DNA of 64,000 nt from Dreissena polymorpha (Eukaryota > Mollusca > Bivalvia > Myida > Dreissenidae), in assembly GCF_020536995.1 (NCBI RefSeq), contig NC_068359.1, positions 122,911,272-122,975,271 on the forward strand, given 5' to 3'. The notes under the pieces were generated by a model. It was not told where the DNA came from and did not search any database. It saw only the letters and a list, made by a program, of their open reading frames with translations. This document shows positions 24,585 through 36,050 of this stretch, in pieces (the first letter of the stretch is position 1; each line of letters opens with the position of its first letter). A program made the position numbers and the translations under genes.

Positions 24585-24656
24585 TCCGGTGTGGTCTAGT
24601 GGTTAGGATTCCTGGTTTTCACCCAGGCGGCCCGGGTTCGATTCCCGGCACCGGAA
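24585..24656 (+). tRNA. tRNA-Glu (anticodon TTC)
   Basis: Base-for-base the same 72-nt sequence as the gene at 1132, with all stems paired, intact A and B boxes and discriminator A. A run of five T (24662-24666) six bases downstream is a good Pol III terminator, making this the best-equipped copy of the three. Confidence 0.96.
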
Positions 24657-25407
24657 AAATCTTTTTCGGTGCAATTTATTTAGAACACTAGTGTATTCCC
24701 ATTTTCTTTCATTCTTTTTTATTTTCAATGTTATATTAACACGTACCGTACATCAAAATATCTTCTCTATCAAAACGATATTTTCTACTATATTACGAAT
24801 CCTATAAAAGGCAACAATAATAATTTAAATGTAAACATGTCTTGTAAAACCTAAGCAATGTTACAAGCTTTAAAATAATGCAACAATGTTCGGTACTTAT
24901 TTGCTAATATATGACTGAAAACAATCGATATGAACTAGTTTTTCATGGCAAATTTCCATCTGCGATTTTTTTTTGAAAAAGAGAAATTGATTTCGTTTTC
25001 AATTGTGAAAAAATTGTTGTGCTTTTTAAACTTTTCGGCAAACTTACACTTATTTGTTATAAGTGATTCAAAGAAACAATAAGAATGAATTAAGAAACTA
25101 TTTATCAGTCTTAGTGGTTTCCAATCTGAACGCTTTGGACAGTGGGCTACACCACACCGTTATGGCGTAATTGTCCGAGGGTTCTCGATTGAGTGGCTTT
25201 GATTGTGACTGAGAGTGTGCTATGGCCGGAAGTTCGGTCTTTTGCAATATACGGCTTGAGGTGTCGTTGGTCGGCATCGTTCATTGAGAGGCGTGACGTA
25301 ATCAGCCATCATTCTTACTCAGGAAGAGTTATATGTTGCATTAAGTTAGTAAGTAATATTCAGCTTTGCATATATATCAACAACAAACATCTAAAAATAT
25401 ACCGGTA
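24657..25407. other. Unique DNA; part of segmental copy 2 begins
   Basis: From about 24985 it resembles 17.6-17.75 kb. A GC-richer patch lies near 25130-25320. No gene is recognised. Confidence 0.45.
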
Positions 25408-26310
25408 ATATATCGTCCCATTGGTGCAAAAATGTACCATGTGCCTTCTACTTTCAATGTCACATGGTACCTTTTTGCACCAAGCGGGCGATATATGTGT
25501 ACATCAAAACAAAAGAGAACTGCTCTGCACTATTTTGATACAAATGTATTTCAGTAATTCATGCCTCGTTGTTATACAAAGACAGTGATATAATGATTAT
25601 TGTGAATTTTTTTATCAACGGTTTTTCCCATGACGACGATGATTTTAACATTGACAATGGCAATTTCAATCTTTCAGATGTTCATAATTTACATTGAGTC
25701 TCACTGAGTATTCATGAATGAAATAAGTTGTTGTGTAAGGTCCAAATTTAACACTAATAGCTTTTATCAATTATCGCGGATGGAAAAAAAGAGTGTTTGG
25801 TTCCGTTTGACTTACTTTCCCACAAAACGGTGACTTTTAAATTCGTGCACCTGCATGACCGCATTCCATAAGTCATCATATAATAGTAGTAAAGATCTTT
25901 AAGCGAAATGTGAATTTAACGAAAAGTGTTGGAAATTGAGCTATAAATTAAATATAGATTATAATGTATGAAATAACTAAATACTGGTTTAGAACAAACT
26001 ATTAAGAAACCATTGCACGCGCTTTATATACTTGTGAATGATTAAACTCAACGAACTAGTTTGTCCATGGTAAACTTGTACCGATGTGATTTTCGCTTCG
26101 GATGTTTGATATGATGTTGGGTAAAGTTGCACACAGTATTGTTAGTATGTTGCTATTGCTGTTGCTGTTGCTGCTCGTGACGGTGATGATGATACGAGAG
26201 ATGATACTGATGTACATGATACGGATGATCATGCTGATAATCACATCAAGGCCCGTGTGAAATAATAACAACATCGATCGTCTTCACAACTATAATATTA
26301 TACAGCAAAA
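24985..26310. repeat. Segmental duplicate, copy 2 (short-array form)
   Basis: Partner of 17600-21010. It contains the same flank of the minisatellite, including TTGCTATTGCTGTTGCTG-type DNA at about 26150. The array itself is only the short GATGATACGAGAGATGATAC, then ATGATCATGCTGATAAT stretch. The last matching block lies at 28.8 kb, displaced by about 2.5 kb of other DNA. Confidence 0.7.
25408..25496. repeat. Near-perfect hairpin (36-bp arms)
   Basis: ATATATCGTCCCATTGGTGC, then AAAAATGTACCATGTG, is followed 17 bases later by its inverted copy, with a few mismatches. It could be a tiny foldback element or a structured RNA. No gene context is visible. Confidence 0.75.
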
Positions 26311-27099
26311 TAAAGTATTGGAAATAAATTCATTTCTTAGTAACGATGATGTCAATCGTATGTACAATTAAACATTCCAGGCACGTTATGGTTATATATC
26401 ACCCCAGCGCGCCGCATAATGGCGCCAGCGTTTCTGTCAGGGCGATTGTCGACACACGCATTTGGGAGGCTAGTTGGTGGCCAGAGAGCCTTTACTGACA
26501 ATCTTACGAGTAAACTATGACATTCTTTCATTTACTTAGTATTTTCTTGGCAATAATGAGCGCATGATGTATTCTTTTTTGTAAGTAATTAATCATTATG
26601 ACTTATCTAAGTAATAACATAAAAAACTTGCGGCAGGTAAATGGATGTGTATTCCAAGAAAATCTTACTAGTAAAACGGATTTATGTTGCGAAAATGTCA
26701 GTTTTATTGTAAACAATTCGAAGCTTTGCAATAAATGACATGCTGTTGTATACGTTTTTCTGTAAAAAAAATAAGGGACATGATTTATTTTAGTGATCAA
26801 AAGGAGTACTATAATTATTTTATAAGAAAGCTAACCTCGGTCATATGAAAAAAACATCAACCCGGACTCAAAAAATACAATAAACTTTATTGACAGATAT
26901 TTTTTGCAACAGGTTTGCCCTCAGTTTGGCTATACGCTGTATTTGATATGATTGGTACAATATAAATCCATTGATATAATTTGGCAAATGGACTATATAG
27001 CAATAGATTTTCTGTAATAGTATAGTTGTCTCACAAACTTCGTACGCTGTTTGCATGTACGTTCCAATACTGATCATTATCATTAATCACGTATAAGTG
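26311..27099. other. Unique DNA
   Basis: A GC-rich patch at about 26400-26490 stands out from AT-rich surroundings. Nothing else is recognised. Confidence 0.45.
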
Positions 27100-27357
27100 T
27101 GTCTCGTTCTGGGAAAACTGTGCATAATGCATGTGCGTAAAGTATCGTCCCAGATTAGCCTGTGCAGTTGGCACAGGCTAATCAGGGACGGCACTTTACG
27201 CTTTAATGGTATTTTTCATTTAAATGAAGTTTCTTAATACCGAAAATCTAGTTTAAGCGGAAAGTGTCGTCCCTGATTAGCCTGTGCGGACTGCACAGAC
27301 TAATCTGGGACGACACTTTACGCACATGCATTTTGCCCAATTATCACAGAACAAGAC
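27100..27357. mobile_element. MITE family A, near-complete copy
   Basis: A long palindrome from GTCTCGTTCTGGGAAAACTG to the inverted ATTATCACAGAACAAGAC. Inner arms carry CGTCCCAGATTAGCCTGTGC and its complement. The element is non-coding and needs a transposase from elsewhere. I cannot assign its superfamily. Confidence 0.9.
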
Positions 27358-27403
27358 ACCATTACGAAACATGATAGACAGCGACCGCTGTATACACGTG
27401 ACT

Positions 27404-27715
27404 CAATAAAAAACAAATTCAGAACATGTTGTGTAAAAAAACGCGGCACGCCTTTCAAAAAATATCTGCATATTTCCATTTAATTTGAAATAAATTAATG
27501 GTCAGGACGTGTTGTGAAAAAAACATAGTAAGCCTTTAAAATATTATCTGCATATCTCCATTTAAAACGGTTAAATGTATACACATGTAATAAATTAATG
27601 GTCAGCACATGATGTGAAAAAAACTACAACATGGTAAGCCTTTCAAATATTATCTGCATACTTTACAGTTAAAAACAGAAAACCCTATACACATTTAATA
27701 AATTGATGAAAGGTT
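27404..27715 (+). repeat. Tandem repeat, about 105-120 bp x 3
   Basis: Three successive units share AATAAATTAATGGTCAG, GTGTTGTGAAAAAAAC-like, AAGCCTTTCAAA and ATTATCTGCATA phrases with moderate divergence. Confidence 0.8.
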
Positions 27716-28888
27716 GCTAAAATCTGTCAACGGAACAACACTCGGTTAACACATTATTTTATACATAAAACATTATTTTATTAGTAAACAATGATTTCAT
27801 TGTTTCGAAAAGTTCATAACCAAAAGGCGCGTTGATGATAATACAAAATGCACGTGCGCCACTGAGTTTCACACGACTTGGTGACTGCCTTATCTCGCTA
27901 GATTTGGCACGCGGGCCACGCATAAGTCGCGCGGGAGGTCAGATGTTATTTCGTATCGAATCACACACTCCACGCGCCTATCAGCCGTGGGAATTTATGT
28001 TTTAAAGCAGACGATAAAACAAAACAATATGGCGCGAGTGGTTCGTTTTGATAAACTAGACACAGATGTTTCGCCGACGTCGTGCGAAAACTATCTCTAG
28101 CGGTTTTAGGGGTAAAGTACGGACACTTGACACTGAAGAACGTTCTCCACAGGCTAAATTGCGACTTGTTGTTTTTGAAATTGGTGTTTAAGTATGTTCG
28201 TATCTACGCCTGATTCGCATGTTCGCTCAGTGTAAGCACATAAATTGCGGTTATTCACGCTGAAATACAGGTGTTCATGCGACTTTAATTTTGGTCCATT
28301 TTAAGCTCTCTACGTACAAATGCATTAGATTGGTTAACGATTAAAATCTTACAAGTATGTTTGATATTTTTAATAATTGGATATCGCCCAGTTAGCATAA
28401 ACGACGTCTTCAAGCTCATCCTCATGGTTCACGTTGTCTCATGGTAAGGCATACATGACACGGTGTACATTGTCAGATTCACGCAAATTCGCACGATACA
28501 CCACGTAATATGCAACTATTGTATGACCATGTTGTTGTTAACAATGAAAACATTCGGGTTTATCTTTTTCTCTCCACACAATTAGTATGGTGTGATGTTG
28601 TTTATTAGTATAGCGTGATGTTGTTATAACAAATGAGATGAATTGTTACTGTATGAAACAAAATTGTAAAAGGATAATACAAGATTTGCTGTAAAACTTT
28701 TTCGAAGAAACTTACCCGCGTGTAATGCCCTTTTTACGACTGTAACTAGTCTACTTTCACAACTTTTACTGATTTAATATGTTCGTTTGCTGTCTCCGAC
28801 GTTTTTTCTTCTGCGCATGAAGCTGCATTATGTGAGAACCGAAGTATTCCCCAGCGCACTTATCCAATAAACTTAGACTATTGAAAAT
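27716..28888. other. Unique DNA with GC-richer island near 27830-28110
   Basis: The island includes CCGTGGGAA at 27985-27993, a CSL/Su(H)-like word, 2.6 kb beyond the end of hes. About 28790-28888 is the displaced last block of the segmental duplication. No gene is seen. Confidence 0.4.
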
Positions 28889-28955
28889 TGCGGACTGCAC
28901 AGGCTAATCTGGGATGACACTTTACGCACATACATTGAGCCCTGTTCTCTCATAA
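28889..28955. repeat. MITE family A fragment
   Basis: Right-hand arm only: GCGGACTGCACAGGCTAATC to CGCACATACATTGAGCCC. Confidence 0.8.
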
Positions 28956-29401
28956 TAATACTTTCTATTGTTTTAATTCGAAAATAATTATAATGAAAAG
29001 TTGATAAATCGTAATACAGTAGTGCCTGTTTCAAAAGAGTTCCTTTTCTCTTCGGGTTTAAAAACGATTTAGCGATCGCGCCCATACTTTTTAGTGTGAG
29101 CGTTAGCTCACGCTAATGTTACAGATCTTATTTTGCAAATCAGTATGTGCTTAATAGCCTTAACTACGGTATGGAAAGACAACCACTGCCTGTTGCAGCA
29201 GACGACAAATGCCATTCTCCTAGCAGAGTTGTCGTTTGTGCCTCCACATACATGTGAATGTGATGAACGGCAGTGTATTTGCCTTTTTAGTTAACCACTG
29301 GCACACTGCAGAGGGTTTATATGACTAATAGTGTTTAACAGCTTGTAAAGACGAGATTGGCCAGTCTGATGTTTATCAGTGAAATATGTACATATTGGCT
29401 G
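28956..29401. other. Unique DNA
   Basis: Nothing recognised apart from a small inverted TGTGAGCGTTAGCTCACGC hairpin near 29094-29112. Confidence 0.45.
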
Positions 29402-29508
29402 CTTTCAGGCAAAACGGGGCTTAATGCATGTCAAATAAGATTAGCCTGTGCATACTGATTAGCCTGTGCAATGCGCACAAGCTAATCAAGGACGACATTT
29501 TACAACAG
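29402..29508. repeat. MITE family A, degenerate fragment
   Basis: CAAAACGGGGCTTAATGCAT, AGATTAGCCTGTGCAT and GCTAATCAAGGACGACA are recognisable. Confidence 0.75.
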
Positions 29509-30027
29509 CGAACACATACAGTGCCTTCAGCGCTTTGATTGTGATAAGTTCCTGCATCCTATGTGTGTCTGCGACATATTTGGTGCATTTTATTGGGGAT
29601 TACGTTGAAAGATGAATGTTTGGGGAGCATTTATTGAAGAACGTGGATGTTGTCGAAAGTTCACTAACGAAACTCTGTTTTCCGAGGGTGCTTGCCTTTG
29701 GGCGAATTTTACTTTCTTAGAAGTTGCGAGACCATGTTATTTTACTGCATTTATTGAAAGAGGACAGATTTATCTTTGCAATGATACCGTCTTGCAAAAT
29801 TTGATATGTAGGAAAAACAAGAAAAATGCTTTGAAAGTTGGCAGTTTTATAATATGACCCTATGGGAAATGGAATTAGTGTAATTCAACATAATAATTAG
29901 GGGACGCAATTAGGCATTAAATGAAACAGAATACATAAGAACGACAACTGTTGCAACTCTTACGTTCGTACGTAATATAAGTATTTTACAACGATTTAGT
30001 ACATCTTAAGTACACATTTCGATGAGA
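29509..30027. other. Unique DNA upstream of tRNA-Glu
   Basis: The 81-codon frame at 29612-29857 has no recognisable domain and is not called. Nothing else is seen. Confidence 0.45.
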
Positions 30028-30099
30028 TCCGGTATGGTCTAGTGGTTAGGATTCCTGGTTTTCACCCAGGCGGCCCGGGTTCGAATCCCGGCACCGGAA
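30028..30099 (+). tRNA. tRNA-Glu (anticodon TTC), one acceptor mismatch
   Basis: Same 72-nt sequence as the other two except TCCGGTA at the 5' end, which leaves an A-C mismatch at the last acceptor pair, and GGTTCGAATCC in the T arm, a perfect B box. Only three T follow within 20 bases, so termination may be weaker. It is probably functional or just starting to decay. It lies about 530 bp from the 3' end of the convergently oriented hes gene. Confidence 0.85.
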
Positions 30100-30627
30100 A
30101 AAGATTTGTCACTATAAGTATTTAAAAAAAACAACAACACGAACGGATAATCATATTCATTTTAAAATTTTTTTTGCAAGTAATTTTTTCAATTTTAATA
30201 AAATATAAACATGTATTCGTTCATATAAAAATACGAACAATAAACAGGTATGTATCAAAAATATATAACAAAAACATGCGTTATCAAAAACGATTTCGAT
30301 ACCATACTAAGCACTATGGAAAAGGCACAAGTTTTGAATGTAAAAGTAAACAGTTAGCTATCAAAGAAATAGAAACTGACATCGTTTAAAACCTTAGAAA
30401 TGTTGCCAGTGTAAAATATGATAAACTATGCGTGGTAAATATTGGTATCATTCTCATACAAAATGACGAACGATCAGAAGAACATCACATACTAACAGTT
30501 GGTCCCAATTTCTTACATAATGACGAACAATCTTCAATAACAATTTAACAAAAGGTAAACGGTAAAATAAACATAAAACTTAACGCCAGCATTAGTTTTG
30601 AACAAAATGTTTTAATTTCAATCGTGA
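30100..30627. other. AT-rich 3' flank / UTR side of hes
   Basis: The hes 3' UTR must run from 30627 downward. I do not see a convincing AATAAA on the minus strand close to the stop, so the 3' end is not called. Confidence 0.4.
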
Positions 30628-33009
30628 TCACCATGGACGCCAAACATCGTCCACTTTTAGCGGACTAGGCGTGCGACCGCATTTAACGGTGTATTCCAAA
30701 TGTGACGTCAGCACTGACGTAGGATATGACGTGGGCGATGACGCAGGAGAACAAGATGGCGACGATGCGTTTGAATGTTCGGAGTCCGACATTTGCGAAA
30801 AGCTAGAGTCAAATGCTTTCAGACTGGCCTTTGTGCGAGGAGGAGATCTTGATAAACTGTCTGTTGGAGACGGTTGAGTAGTGTGTTGGTATTGCTGCTG
30901 TTGTTGATGATGATGAGGCTGATATTGCTGCTGGAATGTTTGTGTTTGACCCAAATACACTGCCACTGGCGATGACGACCCCGGACTTTGCACAATTTGA
31001 AACGATCCACAGAACTGGGGTTGCGATGCGTATAACCGTTGCTGCTGCTGTTGTTGTTGCTGCTGATGAATGTTATGAATTATATGTCCTTGACTATACA
31101 ATCCAGCAACGTTTGTTGGGCTGGATTTCTGCTGGAGAACAACCGTCGACGGGTGAACGCCCGCGGTAGTCATCAGAAGGCACCCGTTCTGCATAGCTTG
31201 ACCGTTATGACCAACGGCGGCGGGAATCTGAACGTTGAGCGGCTGCTGAGAAACTTCCGGCGAGGCGCCGTTGACCTGCGTTACGACGTTCCCGAGATGG
31301 TTGATTAGCTTGCTTCTGACGTCACTGTCGACGCCCGGCACGGAGCTCAGGTACCGCACGACCTCGTTTGCGCACTCGTTAAAGCCGCTCTTGTACTTGG
31401 TGACGGTGTTAGGGTCGCACGTGATCGCCTGGCTGACTTGCTGACGTTGCAGCTGACGTAAGTGCTTTACCGTCATCTCTAGGATGTCCGCTTTCTCGAG
31501 CTTGGAGTACTGGTTCGTCTGGAAATACAAAAAAGGTACCATAAATATTTGATATGATTGATTTTATAGATGTAACATGTATATAGTATTTAATCAACGG
31601 CCACTTTCGTTCATTAATTCTTACGAAGACTGTTGCACTGATTTTCTTTCGCATCTTTTGCTTAAAAGCATCTTTTATGCAAAGTTTCGAGTTTTTGTTT
31701 TCTAAATTCCAGTGTTTTTCAAGTAAATTACAAACAGTATTTGTCAACCTAAGTCAATAAATTTATCATAATTATGTTCCCGTCTGAAGAGGGATCTCAC
31801 ATTTTAATATAATGCAGGTCAACAATACGTATTCGGTAATCGTCAATATCAGTCGACACGCAATGTGCCGCGTTGCGATATTCATTGTATTTTAATGTTT
31901 TGTTTTTTTATGAGCACACGTTGTTTAATCGTATAGTAGATCTTATCTGAAGAGCAATTATCTTGCATTTCAGCGCTCGTTAATCAAAGGACTCGGCTCG
32001 TGGGAAAATCTCGCCCCGATCTCGCGGGAAGACACCGTGACGTGAGCTTTGATAATTTATCAACTTTATCGCTTGATAAATTAAACCACAGACTCTGGTG
32101 GTTAAAAGGTGAAATTTCGCTGGCCTTTTGGTGTTGCCATCTTATAACAGCCGAAAGAAAGTTACTACAGGTAACCGAATACTGACTTACACAGTTATGG
32201 TTTTCATAAATCACAGATCGTTCAAAAATTATAATTTACTTATACATCGTAGGTTAAATCATGTAGTGTTGAAATATCCACAAAGGTAACTTCACATTCG
32301 TATAAAAGACGGATAATTTTGTTCGTTAATACCCACTTTTGACATCATGTTTTGTAATAAGGTATGTGATGGTGGAAATTTAATACAAACGTGTTTAAAT
32401 ATAAAAAAATCCAAATAAATGTACAACACGTAATTATAAATATAACATTTCAATTGAGATATTAAGGATTGAGTGTAAATAGCCATATTTCAAATTACAA
32501 AATTAAATTGCGTTGTAATAGAAAAATGACAGCAAAGCCTTTGAAACGGAAACATGTGAAATAAATATCATTTTGATCGAGTGCTATGTTAGTTAAATAT
32601 ATTACAATTCAAAACTCCGACTTCACTTACATCTTTTCTCATCGCCTGTAACACAAGCGTCTTCAGTTGTGTGAGGCAGTTGTTGATTCGAGCTCTTCTT
32701 TTCTTCTCCATAAATGGCTTGTTGCTCTGAAAAAATAAACACGAATAGTAAGATAAAGCTAGAAACAAAGCAACGCCCATAAACATGAATTATTGATGTG
32801 TTATTATGTGATCAAACAACGACGTCGAATCAAATTAATTGTGAAAAACTGTTATAAAAGAGGTATCATAGTAAACCAGACTTCAAATAAAACACCTATG
32901 TGTGTTTCCCAAATTAATTAAAACTTACTCTTTTGTAAGCCGAATCCTTTTTGTCCATGTTAGTATTATGAGGTGTCATAATTCCACTTTCAACTGCGGT
33001 GTCCGCCAT
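30628..33009 (-). CDS. hes: HES-family bHLH-Orange-WRPW transcriptional repressor
   Basis: Three coding exons on the minus strand: 32929-33009 (27 codons), 32631-32726 (32 codons) and 30628-31518 (296 codons plus TGA). The introns (202 and 1112 bp) begin GTAAGT, end CAG and are phase 0, giving 355 residues. The ATG context is GAAATGG. The basic region (about residues 27-40, [13 protein letters not shown]) has the proline typical of HES proteins, which favours N-box/class C sites. Helix-loop-helix spans to about residue 86 ([16 protein letters not shown]). The Orange domain is about 101-136. The middle has two Gln/His-rich tracts, then Ser/Pro-rich sequence. The protein ends VWRPW, the Groucho/TLE-recruiting motif. 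By family, it is a nuclear dimeric repressor, usually a Notch target and self-repressing oscillator. The layout resembles HES1/HES4 and hairy. The exact orthologue needs phylogeny. Confidence 0.96.
31990..32020 (+). promoter_or_regulatory. Candidate intronic CSL site with GC box
   Basis: In hes intron 2, CGTGGGAAA (31999-32007) matches the CSL/Su(H) consensus and is followed by TCTCGCCCCGATCTCG. The pair resembles a second site upstream of the gene (33394-33420, ATGGGAAAGCTCCGCCC). The match is seen. Function is inferred. Confidence 0.35.
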
Positions 33010-33600
33010 TTCACAAATTTACAAATGACCAACGAAAAAGTCAATGTTTTTCAAACTTAAATTAAAATCACAGAGAAAAAACACCGAACACTGAGTGCAA
33101 CCACTGTCGTGTCTAAAATAAATCTGAACCAACAAGTGGTTTAATTTCCGTTTATAACCTCGGGCAGACGACAATATGAGAGCTACATGTAAAGGTATTC
33201 AGTGATCTTTCCCACGCTCGCGCGGCGCGACTGGCAGCCAATCAGCGGCCGAGATTTTCATCTGTCTCGTGCCGGCTCGCGCGCGATTGGTTTAGACCGC
33301 GATCCGGTGATAACTCGCCGTATCAGCTGTCAATCAAGCGATAAAGCTAGTTTACCCACGTGCCGGTTTATCTTTAAACGCGACACGAAATAGCATGGGA
33401 AAGCTCCGCCCGATTTCGAGTTTTTTGTTCGCGGTGATCTTGTGGTGTTCCAACTGAACTGTTCACTAAATAATCTATCTGATAGCAGTAAAGGCCAACA
33501 AAAGACGGTGTGACCGCCCGCGACTAGCTTATCGCTAGATGCCTATCGGAATGCAAGGGCCTATTGTACGTCGGCGTGGGAAAATCGGCCAAAAACTGCT
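33010..33600 (-). promoter_or_regulatory. hes promoter region with TATA-like box, CCAAT boxes and CSL/Su(H)-type sites
   Basis: Reading toward the gene on the minus strand: CGTGGGAAA (33575-33583), ATGGGAAAGCTCCGCCC (33394-33410), a CACGTG E-box (33357-33362), CCAAT boxes (ATTGG 33286-33290; CCAAT 33238-33242), TTTCCCACG (33208-33216, an inverted CGTGGGAAA), then TTATAAA (33151-33157). A start about 30 bases on would give a ~110-nt 5' UTR before the ATG at 33009 and put the nearest CSL site about 90 bp upstream, as in Notch-driven HES promoters. The block is CpG-rich against AT-rich flanks. The TATA, start and protein binding are inferred from sequence only. Confidence 0.6.
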
Positions 33601-34083
33601 CAAATATGCCGCAAGTGTCTTCGGTTAGCGCTGCGATTTTTTCTGGGCGATGGGCAAAAATGTGGTTAGTCAAACGACCTAAGACCATGTGCATCTCGCC
33701 CCTTTTATCCCCGAGGGAAAATTGCGAGCCTCGCGACCGGAAATGATTACGCGGGCGATCTCTATTCATATGAAAACAATTAGTGGATTAACAATACTGA
33801 ACCGTTGAACGCAGGAAGTACTTGTACTTTCATTAAGAAATGAACCATAAAAATTCATGATTTTCCTATTTCTTGAAATAGTACATTTATAAAAGCCTGA
33901 CTGTCACGTGTCCAGATATAACGCCGTTCAATGCACGTGCACAAGTCTCGGTGAACGAGGCAGCGGTTTATAGCCATGTCTATTAAATAAATCTCTTTAT
34001 TGAACTGATACGTACTTATTTGTTTATTAAAAGGGTTGCTGTCTGATAACGTGTAGTAATTAATTGATAGTTATGCAATCTGA
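33601..34083. other. Upstream flank of hes
   Basis: GC-rich DNA continues to about 33750 (TCGCGACCGG, GCGGGCGATC), then becomes AT-rich. CACGTG and GTGCACGTGCAC-like words lie near 33905-33945. No gene is seen. Confidence 0.4.
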
Positions 34084-34289
34084 TTGAGCCATTTATGCCT
34101 AGCGTCTAGAAAAAAGTCCTTGACAAACAGCGTAGACTCATGCGGCGTCTCATCTGGGTCTGCGCTGTTTACTTATAGGAATTTCTGTATTATAAATATA
34201 GAAATAAATATACTAGACATTCCTAATTTTGGAATTAAATTGATCAAATTTAGAAGGATGGGATAGTCCACTAGGCATAAATGGGTTAA
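34084..34289. mobile_element. MITE family C copy
   Basis: Palindromic element starting GCCATTTATGCCTAGCGTC and ending CTAGGCATAAATGGG with TTAA on the right and a decayed TTGA on the left. The core holds an AGACGCCGC/GCGGCGTCTCATCTGGG foldback. The TTAA-flanked termini suggest a piggyBac-like transposase. Confidence 0.85.
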
Positions 34290-36050
34290 TGTTTATTTGC
34301 TTACTGACAAGAAAAACAAAGATAACGGTAGATGCAGATTTGATAGACTTTGTCAAAATGCGGTTATATTACACAATTCATTACGCAAGTTAATTTAACA
34401 TTAAATTGTTTTCATTTACACTATTGGTAAAACATCGTTTATCTTTAAGAACATCAAAGTACCGGAATACATTATTTCATTAATGTAAGGTATAAAACAA
34501 CACGCGATCACAATAACTTTTAGTTCCAGAATGTTTGTTTATTTAACGTCGTATTAAAAAACACCCGTTTCTTTTGATATTTTTACACGATTAATTGCCT
34601 TCCATTTCGGTTGACGTTATCTTGTCTAGCGGACACGTTTGTTTATCGGTAACTGCTTACGTCACTGACAGTCATCCGTATATACCTGTCAAATATTCAA
34701 TACGCTAATTGATTATTGTACAAAAATCAATATTTGATCAGTGATCTATCGATCCCGGCGTGATGTACCACAGACATTCCCCTAGAGCGTTGCGGCTTAA
34801 AGTGTCTTCTGGTATTTAGCTATCGGTTGTAAATCACGTCTGCGCGCGCGATAATCTTGCGGAGCTGTCACGTGATTCGTGTCAATGGCGCGTGCTTTCC
34901 GCGCGTTGCAGTTCCAAGAGAAAACTTGTCGTCTGTGGTGAAATATGGAATACATCAAGATGTCGTCTGCAGCCTTGACCGATTTATGGTGGCACTCGTC
35001 TGTAGAGAAATTTATGGCAGACGACGTGCGGATTAATTTATCTCAACGTCGTATTTCACGTCTCTCGTTAAAACAAGATGGAGTCGACAGACATATCTGG
35101 CGACAAACGTGCATTGAAATCTTGGTGTAATTAACGACCTATACATTAAAGTGTGACTCGTATGGGTTCTTGTAAAGTACTTTTGCGTTAAATAGCAACA
35201 CGATCCTCGGACATACAAGCACAAACTTGGTTCATAAAATTTTAATGATTTTTTAGTTGTGCAAATAAATAGAACTTTTCAGCAGAATATTTTCTCTAAG
35301 TGTAATTTTAAAGAAAGTGTCAAACATTTGATATCCAAAACTTGAAAAAAAAAACACTATAAAGCGAAAGAATACAATCAGAACATTGTTTTCATTCTAT
35401 ATAATTTTGATAGTATTGAAAATTATACTAATTGATATTAAATTATATCAGTTGATAATATATTCAAACGTGCAAAACCAAAAGTTATATAAATGCGTTT
35501 TTTTTAAATTATCCAAATATATTATGTTTAGTATATACTTTATTACATAAATATATTTATTTAATAAAATAACAAACAGATACAAAAATGGATGCACAAA
35601 TTTCGCAGCGATTTTTTTTATATTTTAGCTTAATTTTATCACGCGATATATATTTAATAATTCCGCTGGTCATCAGTAAGTGTATATGTGGAATTACGTG
35701 GCACAAATATCTCTTCATGTTATAGTAGCATCTTGGTTAATAACTGTTAGCTTATGATATCGCATGATTCGTGTGGATTAAAGCACAAAATGAACAATTG
35801 CTTGACAAAACGACAATGACACAATCTCTGACAATTAAAAAAATATGTCTGAAGTCATTTTCCCAGCGTCTTTTCTACTTAAAAAAAAGTTTTAATGTCT
35901 TAAAAAGTGCAAGATTCACAAACCCGTATTATATACCTTATAAAGAAGAAAAACACTAATCTTTCTTTGTGGAGCGGATTCTCGAATTTTAAGTACCTCC
36001 CTGTCATAAACAGAGAATTACTTTTATACACAGTTTATTAGATTTTCATT
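34290..36050. other. Non-coding DNA: GC-richer island, then AT-rich desert
   Basis: About 34600-35120 is GC-richer and non-repetitive, with TCACGTGATTCGTG and CGCGCGATAATC words. 35130-36050 is strongly AT-rich without recognised features. Confidence 0.4.

Noticed and set aside
29612-29857. 81-codon Cys-containing frame
   Set aside because: Short, no signal peptide or domain, consistent with chance.
30671-31308. Plus-strand frames opposite the hes last exon
   Set aside because: Shadows of the hes coding sequence. Its CAG/CTG tracts keep the opposite frames open.
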